Program-made: the position numbers and the translations under genes | Shown here: one piece after another, positions 22,334-32,700 of the stretch | How the letters are laid out: each line of letters begins with the position of its first letter | Numbering within the stretch: position 1 is the stretch's first letter | Notes under the pieces: generated by a model | Seen by the model: only the letters and a program-made list of their open reading frames with translations | Database searches by the model: none | What the model was told of the DNA's origin: nothing | Origin: Comamonas sp. JUb58 | GTDB taxonomy: Bacteria; Pseudomonadota; Gammaproteobacteria; Burkholderiales; Burkholderiaceae_C | Direction: 5' to 3' | Length of the DNA stretch: 64,000 nucleotides | Assembly (NCBI RefSeq): GCF_004364775.1 | Contig: NZ_SOAL01000019.1 | Location: 59,345 to 123,344, forward strand

Positions 22334-22762
22334 ATGTCCACAGTCGCCAAAACGCCCCAGCCCGAGTTGACCAAGCACCAAGCCCTGGTGCTCGAAGCGC
22401 TTGCGCGCGAGGCCAATCCGGCCAGTGCCTATGCCTTGCTGGACCAGCTGCGCGACGAGGGCCTGCGCGCGCCCCAGCAGGTGTACCGCGCGCTGGACAA
22501 GCTGATCGAATACGGTCTGGTGCACCGGGTCGAGAGCCTCAACTCCTTTGTGGTCTGCGCCCATACCCATGCCGAAGGCCATGACCATGGCCTGGTGGTG
22601 TTCGCCATCTGCGATAACTGCGGCCAGGTCGATGAGTTCCTGGAGCCTGCGGTGGAACGGCGCCTCAAGACCTGGTCCAAGACCAACGGCTTCCGGCCCA
22701 GCAGCACCCATGTCGAGATGCATGGCACCTGCAGCCGCTGCGCTGCTGCACCGGCGGCCTGA
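22334..22762 (+). CDS. zur: zinc uptake regulator Zur (Fur family)
   Basis: This 142-residue repressor has the Fur winged helix ([42 protein letters not shown]) and a metal-rich C-terminal part: [16 protein letters not shown] and the terminal CSRC. The CxxC pairs hold structural zinc in Zur proteins. The gene is flanked by two copies of the same palindrome and followed by znuCBA, which identifies it as Zur rather than Fur. It lies behind an upstream Zur-like box and is probably autoregulated. Confidence 0.9.
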   Translation: MSTVAKTPQPELTKHQALVLEALAREANPASAYALLDQLRDEGLRAPQQVYRALDKLIEYGLVHRVESLNSFVVCAHTHAEGHDHGLVVFAICDNCGQVDEFLEPAVERRLKTWSKTNGFRPSSTHVEMHGTCSRCAAAPAA

Positions 22763-22873
22763 GCGCCTCGGATCGCTGTTTCTCCCCCCCCTCTCTTTCC
22801 TGCATTTCCTCTCTGCATAGCCTGGCCGCAGCTGCCAAGCTGGGCCGTGCTTTTTCCCCCGCATTTTCATTTA

Positions 22874-22885
22874 ATGTTATAACAT
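22874..22885. promoter_or_regulatory. Zur-box-like palindrome 2 (znu promoter)
   Basis: ATGTTATAACAT here is identical to the copy at 21957 and is followed by CACATTT. It is 83 bp upstream of the small membrane ORF and about 210 bp upstream of znuC. Repression by Zur-Zn would shut off uptake when zinc is plentiful. Confidence 0.72.
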
Positions 22886-22967
22886 CACATTTTTGAAGAT
22901 GCTGCAGGTGCACATTCGATGCCGTCCAGATGACCTGGGCAGCAGCGCACCTGCGAATGGGTGCGTT

Positions 22968-23096
22968 ATGGGATCAATACAAAAAAGCAGGCGCCGCAGC
23001 GCCTTGCAGGCCTCGGCGCTGGCGCGCTGCCTGCTGGCGCTGGGCATGAGCGCGCTGCTCTGGGGGGGCGTGCTATGGGCGGTGCAGCAGACATGA
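22968..23096 (+). CDS. possible small membrane protein upstream of znuC, 42 residues
   Basis: An ATG at 22968 opens a 42-residue frame with a basic N-terminus (MGSIQKSRRRSALQ) and one hydrophobic helix (CLLALGMSALLWGGVLWAVQ). Its TGA overlaps the znuC ATG, an arrangement typical of coupled genes. No strong ribosome site is seen, so it could be a leader peptide or chance. The function is unknown. Confidence 0.4.
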   Translation: MGSIQKSRRRSALQASALARCLLALGMSALLWGGVLWAVQQT

Positions 23097-23830
23097 TGCA
23101 GTCCGTTCCCAGCCTGCCTGCAGCAGCAGTGCATGGCGTCGATATCGAACTCTCCAACCTCGGTCTGGGCTACGGCGGCAAGCTGGCGCTGCGGGGTGTC
23201 AGCGGGCAGTTTGCGGCGGGCTCGATGACGGCCATCGTCGGGCCGAACGGCGGCGGCAAATCAACCTTGCTCAAAGGCTTGCTGGGGCAGCTCGCGCCCA
23301 TGCAGGGGTCGCTGCGCTGCCGCTATCCGCGTGCGGCGCTGGGCTATCTGGCGCAGGCCTGCGAGGTGGAGCGTGACTTTCCGATCAGCGTGGAAGACTT
23401 TGTCAGCATGGGCCTGTGGGCGCAGACGGGCGCGCTGAGGGCCGTCTGCGATGCGCAGCGGGGGCAGATCAGCAAGGCCTTGGCAACCGTGGGCCTGCAG
23501 GGCTGGCAGCCGCGCTGGATTGCCGAGCTCTCGGGCGGGCAGTTTCAGCGCATGCGCTTTGCCCGGCTCTGGGTGCAGAACCCGCCGGTGATCCTGCTGG
23601 ACGAACCCTTTACCGGTGTCGATGAGCCCTCCATCGATGTGCTGCTGCAGCTATTGCAGCAGTGGCATGTGCGGGGCCGCACCGTGCTGGCTGTGCTGCA
23701 TGACCGCGAGATGGTGGAGGCGTTCTTTCCCGAGGCCTTGGCGCTGGCGGGCACCCAGCTGGGCTGGGGCGCCACCGCCGATGTGCTGCCGAGCCTGGCA
23801 GCACGCGCAGGTGCCAGGAGGCGCGCATGA
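23093..23830 (+). CDS. znuC: zinc ABC transporter ATP-binding protein
   Basis: This 245-residue ATPase powers high-affinity zinc import. Walker A is GPNGGGKSTLLKGLLG, the signature LSGGQFQRMRFARL, Walker B ILLDEPFTGVDEPS, and the switch histidine is in AVLHDREM. Members of the MZT/ZnuC class have this compact length. Two adjacent ATGs (23093, 23096) are possible. It overlaps znuB by 4 bases. Confidence 0.92.
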   Translation: MMQSVPSLPAAAVHGVDIELSNLGLGYGGKLALRGVSGQFAAGSMTAIVGPNGGGKSTLLKGLLGQLAPMQGSLRCRYPRAALGYLAQACEVERDFPISVEDFVSMGLWAQTGALRAVCDAQRGQISKALATVGLQGWQPRWIAELSGGQFQRMRFARLWVQNPPVILLDEPFTGVDEPSIDVLLQLLQQWHVRGRTVLAVLHDREMVEAFFPEALALAGTQLGWGATADVLPSLAARAGARRRA

Positions 23831-24720
23831 TCGCCGAGCTGTTGTGGCAGCCCTTTGTGGACTACGGCTTCATGCGCCGCGCGCTGGCCGGCTGCCTGGC
23901 CTTGAGCGCTGGCGCCGCGCCCTTGGGCACCATCTTGCTGCTGCGCCGTATGAGCCTGGTGGGCGATGCCATGTCGCATGCCATCTTGCCGGGCGCGGCC
24001 ATGGGCTATTTGCTGTTTGGCCTGTCCTTGCCGGCGATGACGATTGGCGGCCTGGCGGCCGGCCTGATCGTGGCCATGCTCTCGGGCGTGGTGACCCGCT
24101 ACACCGCCTTGCGCGAGGACGCGAGCTTTGCCGGTTTCTACCTGATCTCGCTGGCGCTTGGCGTCTTGCTGATCTCGCTGCGCGGCTCCAATGTGGATCT
24201 GCTGCATGTGCTGTTTGGCTCGGTGCTGGCGCTGGACGATCCCACCCTGTACCTGACCGCCACCATCGCCAGCCTGTCGATGCTGGGTCTGGCATTGATG
24301 TACCGGCCCTTGCTGATGGAGTGCCTGGACCCCGGCTTTCTGCGCCTGCAGGGGCGCATGGGCAGCATCAGCCATGCACTGTTCATGCTGCTGCTCGTGC
24401 TCAACCTGGTGGGCGGCTTCCATTCGCTGGGCACCTTGATGGCGGTGGCCCTGGTGGTGCTGCCCGCCGCCAGTGCGCGGTTCTGGCTGCGCGGCGTGGG
24501 CCTGCAGATGGCGTTGTCCACCGCCATCGCGATGGCCGGCAGCGTGCTGGGCCTGTTGCTGTCCTACCACGCGGGCATTGCGGCATCGGCCGCCATCACC
24601 TTGAGCCTGGGCTGCCTGTACCTGTTGTCGCTCTGCCTGGGCCGGCTGGGCAGCGTGCGCGCGCAGCGCCAAAGGCCGGCCAACGATTCTGTGTCTGAAC
24701 CGATGGGAGTATCCAAATGA
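23827..24720 (+). CDS. znuB: zinc ABC transporter permease
   Basis: This 297-residue ABC-3 family permease has about eight hydrophobic helices. MSLVGDAMSHAILPGAAMGY (about residues 42-61) is the family signature, followed by REDASFAGFYLISLALGVLLIS and VALVVLPAASARFW. It overlaps znuC upstream and znuA downstream by 4 bases each, so the three are one coupled operon. Confidence 0.93.
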   Translation: MIAELLWQPFVDYGFMRRALAGCLALSAGAAPLGTILLLRRMSLVGDAMSHAILPGAAMGYLLFGLSLPAMTIGGLAAGLIVAMLSGVVTRYTALREDASFAGFYLISLALGVLLISLRGSNVDLLHVLFGSVLALDDPTLYLTATIASLSMLGLALMYRPLLMECLDPGFLRLQGRMGSISHALFMLLLVLNLVGGFHSLGTLMAVALVVLPAASARFWLRGVGLQMALSTAIAMAGSVLGLLLSYHAGIAASAAITLSLGCLYLLSLCLGRLGSVRAQRQRPANDSVSEPMGVSK

Positions 24721-25709
24721 GCAACTTTTACCTGAACCGCCGCGCGCTGCTGGGGCTGGCGCTGACCAGCGCCCTGCCTGTTGGCTCCGTCTGGGCTGCG
24801 GGCCAGCCGCTGCCCGTGGTGGCCAGCTTTTCGATCTTGCAGGATCTGACGCGCCAGGTCGGCGGTGACCTGGTCAGCGTCTCTCCCCTGGTTGGGCCCG
24901 ATGGCGATGCCCATGTGTTTGAGCCCACACCGCAGCAGGCGCGCCAGCTGCAGCAGGCCAAAGTGCTGGTGTCCAATGGCCTGGATTTTGAAAGCTGGAT
25001 GCCGCGCCTCAAGAAGGCCGCAGGCTTTAAAGGCCAGGAGATCGTGGCATCGCAGGGCATTGCGGTGCGCGCGCTGCCCAAGGGCCAGGGCCATGACCAC
25101 GGGCACGACCATGGCGCTGACAAGGCGGGGCATGACCACGATCACGACCATGACCATGGACACGGCCACAACCATGGCCCCAACGACCCCCATGCATGGC
25201 AGGACGTGAAAAACGCCATCATCTATGTGCGCAACATCGCCAAGGGCTTGGCTACGGCAGATCCGGCCAACGCGGCCCAGTACGACAAGCAGGCCACGCA
25301 GTACATCGCCCGCCTGACGGCCCTGGACGCCAGCCTGCGCCAGCGCTTTGCCGCCGTGCCCGCAGCGCGCCGCACCGTCGTCAGCACCCACGATGCCTTT
25401 GGCTACTTTGCCCAGGCCTATGGCCTGCGCTTTGTGCCAGTGCGCGGCCTGTCGACCGAGTCCGAGCCTTCGGCGCGAGACATGGCAGCGCTGGTCAAGC
25501 AGGTGCGCGAAGAGCGCATTGGCGCCATCTTCCTGGAGAACATCTCCGACCCGCGCCTGCTGGAGCAGCTGTCGCGCGAGACGGGTGCTGCCATCGGTGG
25601 CCGCCTCTACTCCGATGCGCTGTCGCCTGCGGGGGGCCCCGCCAGCACCTATATCGATATGGTCGAGGCCAATGCGGCCACCTTGCTCAAGGCCCTGCAG
25701 GCGGGCTGA
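24717..25709 (+). CDS. znuA: zinc ABC transporter substrate-binding protein
   Basis: This 330-residue cluster A-I protein binds zinc in the periplasm. A signal peptide (to about residue 27, SVWAAG) is followed by VVASFSILQDLTRQVGGD. The probable ligands are H66 in DAHVFEPT, the histidine of DPHAWQD and that of STHDAFGYF. A histidine/aspartate-rich loop spans about residues 125-157 (GHDHGHDHG, DHDHDHDHGHGHNHG), a hallmark of zinc over manganese. It is the last gene of the znu operon. The 19 bases after it lead to a hairpin at 25726. Confidence 0.94.
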   Translation: MSNFYLNRRALLGLALTSALPVGSVWAAGQPLPVVASFSILQDLTRQVGGDLVSVSPLVGPDGDAHVFEPTPQQARQLQQAKVLVSNGLDFESWMPRLKKAAGFKGQEIVASQGIAVRALPKGQGHDHGHDHGADKAGHDHDHDHDHGHGHNHGPNDPHAWQDVKNAIIYVRNIAKGLATADPANAAQYDKQATQYIARLTALDASLRQRFAAVPAARRTVVSTHDAFGYFAQAYGLRFVPVRGLSTESEPSARDMAALVKQVREERIGAIFLENISDPRLLEQLSRETGAAIGGRLYSDALSPAGGPASTYIDMVEANAATLLKALQAG

Positions 25710-25725
25710 TCACCTCCTGTCACGC

Positions 25726-25755
25726 TGGGCCCCACCAACGCAAACATGGGGCCCA
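25726..25755 (+). terminator. possible transcription end hairpin after znuA
   Basis: TGGGCCCCA (25726-25734) and TGGGGCCCA (25747-25755) form a perfect 9-bp stem. No T-run follows, so it may stabilise the mRNA 3' end or act with Rho. Confidence 0.4.
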
Positions 25756-26429
25756 TGCAATGTGCACTGCATAAACCCGGTCAGGGCGGCTGGGTCAGCG
25801 CCTCTCTTGCTGGAAGCCCGCATCAGGCAACGGCGGCTTGATTTTTTTCCGCCGGATGTCATCTTGGCTGCCCTCAAGATGCGTCTTTGCAACAGCATCT
25901 GGCCTTTCAGAACGGCCGCCTGCCGCTGCCGGTACCGACGTTTTGGGAAGGCCAGTTAGCTGGGTGTCTGGAGCTCGCACACAACTGGTGCGTCTCGGGT
26001 TGAAGCGCATGCAAGCATTTTCCAGACTTGCTGTAATGCTATTAAAAACATAGTGACTGGCCACCTCTCCTGGCCCATCGCCGCTGCGGGCTATAGCCAT
26101 TGGACATACCTGCAGTGACCGAAATCTTCAATCATTCTTAAAATACTATAAAACTATCAATATCTTATATACATAAGAAATTGACTAAATGTCACTTATG
26201 ATGCGACCTGGCCAGAACTGATATGGGTTGCCTGGCATCGATAAATTTAATTAATTTTTGATGGGTCAGCAGCAGATGTGCCGGGGCTTCCCCACGCTCT
26301 CCGCCGCTGGTCTTTGGGAGCATCGCCTTGCCCAGTGCCAGCGCGGTGAGGGGTGTCCTCATGTATTTCTCTTCAACAGCCTGTATATGGCCCAGGCATC
26401 GCACTGCCAGAAAGGCTGAAGCCCCTGCA
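25756..26429. other. gap before the pilin operon
   Basis: About 670 bases without a supported gene. The stretch 26120-26200 is AT-rich and probably contains the pilin-operon promoter, but I cannot fix a -35/-10 pair or a convincing sigma-54 site. Short open frames on both strands look non-coding. Confidence 0.4.
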
Positions 26430-26852
26430 GTGCGTCAGCGCGGCTTCACGCTCATTGAGGTGATGATCGTGGTCGCCATCGTGGCGATTCTTGCGGCCAT
26501 TGCCATTCCCAGTTACCAGGAATACATCAAGCGTGGGCAAATCGTCGACGGCCTGGTGCCATTGGCGGATATGGGCGGGAAGATGGAACAGTTTTTCCAG
26601 GATAACCGCACCTATGAAGGTGCCTGCGAGCCTGGCACCGTGGCGCCTAAACCGGGCGATACGGCCCGTTTCGACTATTCCTGCCCGACGCGGAGCAAAA
26701 CTGCCTTTACCGTCATGGCCAAAGGCAAGGGCGGCATGGGTGGGTTTATTTTTACGCTGAACCAGCAAGGCCAGCGCGCTACCACCGGCACGCCCACAGG
26801 CTGGACAGCCGGAAGCAATTGCTGGTCGGTCCGCAAGGATGGGAGCTGCTGA
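26430..26852 (+). CDS. pilE: type IV pilin (PilE-like minor pilin)
   Basis: The protein has the prepilin motif [20 protein letters not shown], with cleavage after G and E5 present, then [10 protein letters not shown]. Two cysteine pairs (CEPGT..DYSC and SNCW..GSC) follow. Choosing the GTG at 26430 gives a five-residue leader, MRQRG, the classic type IVa form, and a 140-residue protein. An in-frame ATG at 26361 would give an unusually long 28-residue leader. Neither has a strong ribosome site. It is the first gene of a six-gene minor pilin operon and overlaps the next gene. Confidence 0.82.
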   Translation: MRQRGFTLIEVMIVVAIVAILAAIAIPSYQEYIKRGQIVDGLVPLADMGGKMEQFFQDNRTYEGACEPGTVAPKPGDTARFDYSCPTRSKTAFTVMAKGKGGMGGFIFTLNQQGQRATTGTPTGWTAGSNCWSVRKDGSC

Positions 26853-27367
26853 TGCTGCACTTTCTTGCAATGCCTTCGCGGCGTGCGCAGGGCTTCACCT
26901 TGCTGGAGTTGCTGGTGGGCATTGGCATCATCGCCTTCTTGCTGCTGATGGTGATGCCGAGCATTCAGGTTGCATTGCTGGACACCAAGATCCGCGCCTC
27001 GGCCCAGGCCTATTACGACGGAGCGCAGCAGGCGCGCGCAGAGGCGCTACGTCGCAATGCGGATGTGACCATTACCCTGGACGAGGCCAAGCAGGGCTGG
27101 TCCATCGCGGTCGGTAACGACACGATTGCAGTCAAGGCGCCGGAGTCCGCCGCCATGCTCACGGTCACTGCTTTGGCCAATGCGGTGACGTTCAATGGCC
27201 TGGGCAATGCGTCGGCCGCGAACGCCGTCAAGTTCATGCCCGGTGCTGCGAGCCAATGTCTGGCCAGCGGCCCGCAACGCTGTCTGCTGGTGCAGGTGTC
27301 GCAGGGCGGCCAGGTACGGCTTTGCGATCCCAGTATCACCACCGATGGAGACAACCGCAAATGCTGA
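26852..27367 (+). CDS. fimT: minor pseudopilin, FimT/FimU (GspH) family
   Basis: This 171-residue protein has a prepilin leader ([14 protein letters not shown]) followed by FTLLELLVGIGIIAFLLLMV and a GspH-like body (YYDGAQQARAEALRRNADVTI). FimT/FimU proteins belong to the priming complex at the pilus tip; some bind DNA for uptake. The ATG overlaps the pilE stop and follows GGAG by 7 bases. It overlaps pilV by 7 bases. Confidence 0.85.
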   Translation: MLHFLAMPSRRAQGFTLLELLVGIGIIAFLLLMVMPSIQVALLDTKIRASAQAYYDGAQQARAEALRRNADVTITLDEAKQGWSIAVGNDTIAVKAPESAAMLTVTALANAVTFNGLGNASAANAVKFMPGAASQCLASGPQRCLLVQVSQGGQVRLCDPSITTDGDNRKC

Positions 27368-27906
27368 GTACGTCCTCTTCAAAGCGACAAACGCGCCTGC
27401 CAGCGCAAGGACCAGGCAGCAGCGCACAAAACGGGATGATGCTGATCGAGGCCATGGTTTCCATCCTGCTGCTGCTGTTGGGCATTTTGGGCATTGCGGG
27501 GCTCACGGCCAAATCCACCGCACTCAGCGGCCAGGCACAGTACCGCACCGAGGCGGGCATGTACGCCGCACAAATCATCCAGTTGGTGTCACTGAGCGTG
27601 GACCGCAGCTCGCCCACGGCATTGGCGCAGTCGCTTGAAGCGCTCGCACACCAAGCGGGTGGTACCGACCACTGCAGCTACAGCGGCAGCGAGCTGAGTG
27701 ATACCTCAGAGCTGGGCAAGGTGCTCAAGGCGGCGCGCGGTGAATCGGCGAACCCATTGGTGGGACTGCCAGGCGCTACGGCCAGCGGCCAGCAAGTGGT
27801 AGTGGAAACCGACAACGACCTCAACCGAGTGACGGTACGGCTGTGCTGGCAAGGGCCTAGCGACGCAGCCAAGCGTATTTACGAAATACAGGCATTCGTG
27901 CACTAA
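27361..27906 (+). CDS. pilV: minor pilin PilV
   Basis: This 181-residue protein has a long leader ending in NG and a prepilin helix MMLIEAMVSILLLLLGILGI, then a C-terminal domain with cysteines (DHCSYSG, VRLCWQG). Position between fimT and pilW and the LIEAM motif identify PilV, which helps initiate pilus assembly. The 25-residue leader is long; no shorter start was obvious. Confidence 0.83.
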   Translation: MLSTSSSKRQTRLPAQGPGSSAQNGMMLIEAMVSILLLLLGILGIAGLTAKSTALSGQAQYRTEAGMYAAQIIQLVSLSVDRSSPTALAQSLEALAHQAGGTDHCSYSGSELSDTSELGKVLKAARGESANPLVGLPGATASGQQVVVETDNDLNRVTVRLCWQGPSDAAKRIYEIQAFVH

Positions 27907-27931
27907 GAGTTACGAAGAGAGAACCATTGTC

Positions 27932-29065
27932 ATGAAGGGTTTTGCGCCACCGAGGCCGCCGCCGCATGGCCGCATGCAGGGTTTTACGATCATCGAAATC
28001 ATGATCGGGCTGGCCATCGGCTTGTTGACTTTGCTGGCCATCTACAAGCTATTTGCGACCTCGGAGGGGCAGCGCCGCACTACGGCCGCTCTCAGCCAGG
28101 CGCAAACCGCAGGCGCCCTGGCGTTGTTTGCCATTGAGCGCGACATTCGCTCCGCTGGTCTCGGGTTTGCGGGCATGGACCCTGCTCACCTGGGCTGCGA
28201 AGTACAGGCCTTCAAGCGCACAGGCCGCGACCCAGGCCAGTACACCTTTCCGCTGCTGCCGGTGCAAATTGTCGATGGCAAAGAGTTGCGGGTGCTCACC
28301 GGATCATCCGCCAATATGTTTATTGGTGCCCGATACAGCGCCAGTGCTGGCGGTGTTTTCACGATGGAGCGCAGCAATGCGGGCTTTCAGGCTGGTGATG
28401 TAGTCGTGGGTACCAGCGATTCCGATACCCGCAAATGCCTGCTGATGGAGGTCACTGCGGGTGCCGGCTCGTCCATCACCGGCCCCGGCGGCGTGGCGGA
28501 AGACGATCCCAGTGTGCGCCACATGAGCAGCGCCTACACCAGCTTTTACACCGGTGCTTCGGTAACGCCGCAGCGCAATGGCGGCTCGTATGTCGACATG
28601 CTCGATGGCGGCGACACCAGCCTGGGTGAAGGCTGGCTGTTCAGCCTGGGCCACCAGCCCACCCGCAATGTATGGCGGGTGAAGGACAACCAGTTGATGC
28701 GCTACGACTTTCTGGACGAGACCGATTCCAAGAGCGTCGCCGTGGCCGAGGATGTGCTGCAAATGGTGGCGGAGTATGGCTTTGACGGGGATGGGGATGG
28801 AAAGCTTGACAAGGACAGCGAGTGGTCATCTTCCATTTCTGAGCTGACCCCCATTGAGCTGGGACGCCTGATGGCGGTACGCGTCGCGATTCTTGTACGC
28901 AGCTCGCAGTATGAGCGCGACGCGGTCACATCCGCGGCGCCCAAGTGGGCCAATGGCAGCAAGTCTTTCGAGATGGGCACGGGTGGCGAATGGCCGCACT
29001 ACCGTTACCGCGTCTATGAAAGCGTGATCCCGCTGCGCAACACGATTTGGGGGCAACAACCATGA
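27932..29065 (+). CDS. pilW: minor pilin PilW
   Basis: This 377-residue protein has the leader MKGFAPPRPPPHGRMQG and the prepilin helix FTIIEIMIGLAIGLLTLLAI with E5. The middle carries the PilW family IERDIRSAGLGFAG (about residues 66-79). It lies between pilV and pilX, and its stop overlaps the pilX start (ATGA). PilW works with PilX, PilV and FimU to prime the pilus and carry PilY1. Confidence 0.86.
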   Translation: MKGFAPPRPPPHGRMQGFTIIEIMIGLAIGLLTLLAIYKLFATSEGQRRTTAALSQAQTAGALALFAIERDIRSAGLGFAGMDPAHLGCEVQAFKRTGRDPGQYTFPLLPVQIVDGKELRVLTGSSANMFIGARYSASAGGVFTMERSNAGFQAGDVVVGTSDSDTRKCLLMEVTAGAGSSITGPGGVAEDDPSVRHMSSAYTSFYTGASVTPQRNGGSYVDMLDGGDTSLGEGWLFSLGHQPTRNVWRVKDNQLMRYDFLDETDSKSVAVAEDVLQMVAEYGFDGDGDGKLDKDSEWSSSISELTPIELGRLMAVRVAILVRSSQYERDAVTSAAPKWANGSKSFEMGTGGEWPHYRYRVYESVIPLRNTIWGQQP

Positions 29066-29661
29066 CCAAACACCTGCCATGCCGCAGTGCAGTGCTAGCT
29101 GTGACCTCCGCTCCACGGTACCAACAGCAGGGCGTGACCCTGCTGGTCGCCCTGGTCGTGCTGCTGGTGATGACGATCACCGGCCTGGCTCTCGTGCGCA
29201 CCAGCACCTTGGGCGCTGGCGTCTCCGGCAGTCTGGCACTCAAGCAGTCAGCCACATCAGGCGCTGATTTGGGGCTGGAAACTGGCCTGGCAAAGTTGGA
29301 AGTCTTGGCAGCAACGGGCACCAGTGCACTCGATGCCAACAACAGCACTTTGGGCTATTACGCCAGCGTTGATCCAAAGGCATCCGTTCAATCCCTGGCC
29401 TGGGGCAGTGCCCCTGTGGTCACCACCAACGATGGCTTGGGCAATGAGGTGAGCTACCTGATCCACCGGCTGTGCACCAAGGTCGGAACACTCAATGCCG
29501 CCGGGCAAAGCTGTGTGGTGCCCCAGGGTGAAGGCTGCTCGGGCTCGAGTGAGCCGGTGGGCAGCGTCTCCAGTTGCGCCCAGCGGCCCATGTACCGGAT
29601 AACCGCCAAGGTTTCTGGCCCGCGTGACACCGAGAGTTATGTGCAGATGAGCACCTACTGA
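29062..29661 (+). CDS. pilX: minor pilin PilX
   Basis: This 199-residue protein has QQQGVTLLVALVVLLVMTIT near its N-terminus, the PilX-type membrane helix, which lacks the usual E5 as in several PilX proteins. The C-terminal half holds cysteines (RLCTKVG, QSCVVPQGEGC, SSCAQ). ATG 29062 overlaps the pilW stop. PilY1 follows after 81 bases. Confidence 0.83.
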   Translation: MTKHLPCRSAVLAVTSAPRYQQQGVTLLVALVVLLVMTITGLALVRTSTLGAGVSGSLALKQSATSGADLGLETGLAKLEVLAATGTSALDANNSTLGYYASVDPKASVQSLAWGSAPVVTTNDGLGNEVSYLIHRLCTKVGTLNAAGQSCVVPQGEGCSGSSEPVGSVSSCAQRPMYRITAKVSGPRDTESYVQMSTY

Positions 29662-29742
29662 AGCATGTCCGGGTCCTGCATTCGGTCGCGGCTGCGTGGG
29701 GTGGGAAAGAAAATTGAAGAGTCATAAGAGGAGTGCGAATAG

Positions 29743-32700
29743 ATGAAAAATATAGCTTTCGCAGACAAAGAGAAGCACGGGAATCAGGCGCGCACCTGGA
29801 GCCCCAGGCTGCTGTGGTCACTGGGCGTTGCGGCTCTGGTGGCCGGCGCGGTGGGCGGCAGTATGGCTATTGCCGACACGATCCATAACCCGGTCGATAT
29901 CTCGGATGTACCGGTCAACACCTTTGCCAACCAGGACAAGCCTAATGTGATGCTGCTGATGGACACTTCGGACTCGATGAAGTGGACCCACATGCCCGAT
30001 GACTGGGACCCGACCAATTACTCGGCCACCTTCTTTCCGGTGGGCTACAAGAGTTCGTTGTGCAATACTCTGTACTACAACCCTGCCACCAAGTACGAGC
30101 TGCCAGCCCAGCCCGATGGCACGGCCTACAGCCAGCCCAGCTTTAGCGGCGCCTGGGTCGATGGCTACGACCATTCCAAAGGTACGGTGAACCTGGCGAC
30201 CAGCTTTCGGGCTTACGACATGTACACCCGCTTCCGCCAGGAGTCCATCTACGACGACCCGGCCCAAGCAGCTTATTATTTTGAATGGATGCCACGCGTA
30301 GCCGGGATCACGCCTTCGTTCGAGGGTCCGGGTGTGACGGCTGGCGCCTGCAACAAGGTCAGCAACAGCGCCATCAAGGTGGACAACGGCAGTCTGCCAA
30401 TCAACCAGGCGAGCGCGAATATCAACACCGGCAGTACCACGGCGCCCGACGGTTATTGGATTCGGCGGGGCATCCCGGCTGCGCAGCAACAGAACTTTGC
30501 CATCTGGTACAGCTTCTACCGCACGCGTATCAACATGGCCAAGTCTTCGATCAGCTTGGCCTTCAATGCGCTGGACAACAACTTTCGCGTCGGTTTCTTG
30601 ACGGGTGCCAAACCCCATACCAGCGTATTCAAGTTCATGCCCGTCAAAGACTTTGAGAGCACGGACAAGGCGAACTGGTTGCAGTCGATCCAATCGGCCC
30701 CGACGGGCGGCAGTTCGCCCACCCGCGAAGCCCTGGCCCGTGTCGGGCGCTACTATGGCAACAAGAGCGACAGCATCAATGCAGCCATGGCGCCCTTTGT
30801 GGACCCCGTGATCTCCGCCTGCCAGCGCCACTATGCCATCGTCACAACAGACGGGTATTGGAATACCGCCCAGGAAAGTACCCCAGGCCAAGGTGCCTTG
30901 CAGCTGGATGGCAGCACCCTGGTCGGGCAGCAGGATGGCCCTGACAGCGATCCGCTCTACAACCGCCCGTTGACCGGGCCAGATGGCCTGACCCCCCGTC
31001 CGATTTATGACGGTTCGACCAGCGGATCCTTGTTGCGCAGAGATGCCAGCATCGGCTATACCTGGAACGCCTGCGGTTTGGATTGGGAGACCATCATTCC
31101 AGGTGGTGGCACCAAGACCGAGACGACGTACAAGAAGATCACCAAAAAAAGCGTGCAGACGCAACAGGTGACCTATGGCACGGTGCTGGGCTTTTACAAG
31201 AGCACGTCGTGGACCGAGCAAAAGGCCGAGCAGAAGCTGGGCTTTGCCAATTCCAAGCGCAGCTACTGGCATGTGGCGGCCACCAAGATGGTCTACCAAC
31301 GTGTCTACAAGCACCGGTACACCTGGAACTCCATCACCCAAAGCAAATACCGCAACGCCATGAGAACGACCTGGGCCACCGAAAGGCAAGAGCCCATCGC
31401 CAAGGCCGTGTACCAGCGGGTCGAGCAAAAGCGCTATTTTTATTCCTATATCAACCAGGCGATTGGTGAGATTCCGTTCAAGACCACGGACAAGAGTGTC
31501 TGCGAGCCCTATGGCTGCAACCTGGTCGGCAACGACCAGTGGCAACTGGTCAATGCCAGCTGCACTCCGGGCATGGACGGCGACTACATGGTCGAGTGCC
31601 AGACCAGCGAAGTGCCCGCTAGTGCATCGGCCTGCAGCAACAATGGACAGTTTGTACCTGGCCAGGGCACCATTTCCTGCCAAGGCAGTCCGGGTGTGGC
31701 GCCTATCAATGGGCCCGTACCTGCTTGTGGACAGATCCACCCGGATTTGGTGGCCAGCGGTGTGAGCATGGTGCTTTTCAGCAACTGCGACAGCAGCCAC
31801 AGTGTGACCAGCTATGTGACCGATGCGCAGTGCGTCAACAGCAATGCGGAGGCGCCGGACTTCAAAAAGTATGACTGTGCCAAGGAGGCGGTTGACTCGC
31901 CCACCACCAACAACTTCTGCGCTGCAGGTGTGGGTGGCGACAATGTCTATACGGTCTGCAGTGCCAAAATGCCTGGTTCATCGTTGGTAGACAGCTGTCC
32001 CTCCGCCGCAGAGATGGCGGACAACGCGACCAAGATGGACCAGGCCTGCGGTGCCGCAGAGCTGCACACCTCCAACGCAGTGCCTGCAAGCACATGTGTG
32101 GCATCCACATCACCCACCATCGTGGCTTGTGAAGAGCCTTTTACGACGTCCTTTGGTAGCGATGCAGAAAATCCTGCCAACTGCAACGGCGATACGGTCT
32201 GTGAGATGCGCTACTCCGACTGGGGCTATGCCGCCAGCTGCACGCCACAAGCACCGTCAGTAAGCAACGGCTGGATAGGTATCGAATGCAACTCCGGTGG
32301 CGGCTCTTGCACGCCTGCAGGCTCACCACCTTCCACAGCCAACGGGCCCGTGCAAAGCTGTACGGCAGCAAGCCCCTCGCCGGCCAATGGCTGTTATCTG
32401 GTGACCTGCCAGAACAAGACCACCGACCCGGTCGAAACGCCCAGCTGCAGCACAACGCCTGGCCCTTCAGCCAGCAATGGCTGGGTGAGCACCCAATGTG
32501 TAGCCAATCATCTGAACAACCAACCGGTGCAAAGCTGCCCACAAGCAAACTTGGTCACGAACTGCCGTACCCAAAGCACGCCGACGGATATGGCCTATGG
32601 TGCTTGTGTGGAGTCGGGCCCGACCAGCGACAACGGCTGGACGACGACCACCTGCGAAAGAGTGGAGGATGTGACCTACCTGCGCAGTGCCGCAGACTAT

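Noticed and set aside
25090..25185. CAT/GAC-rich repeats that could look like a CRISPR or microsatellite
   Set aside because: They encode the histidine-rich loop of ZnuA and have no spacer pattern.
25795..26100. Frame of 101 codons after znuA
   Set aside because: No ribosome site, no known motif and no coding bias; likely chance.
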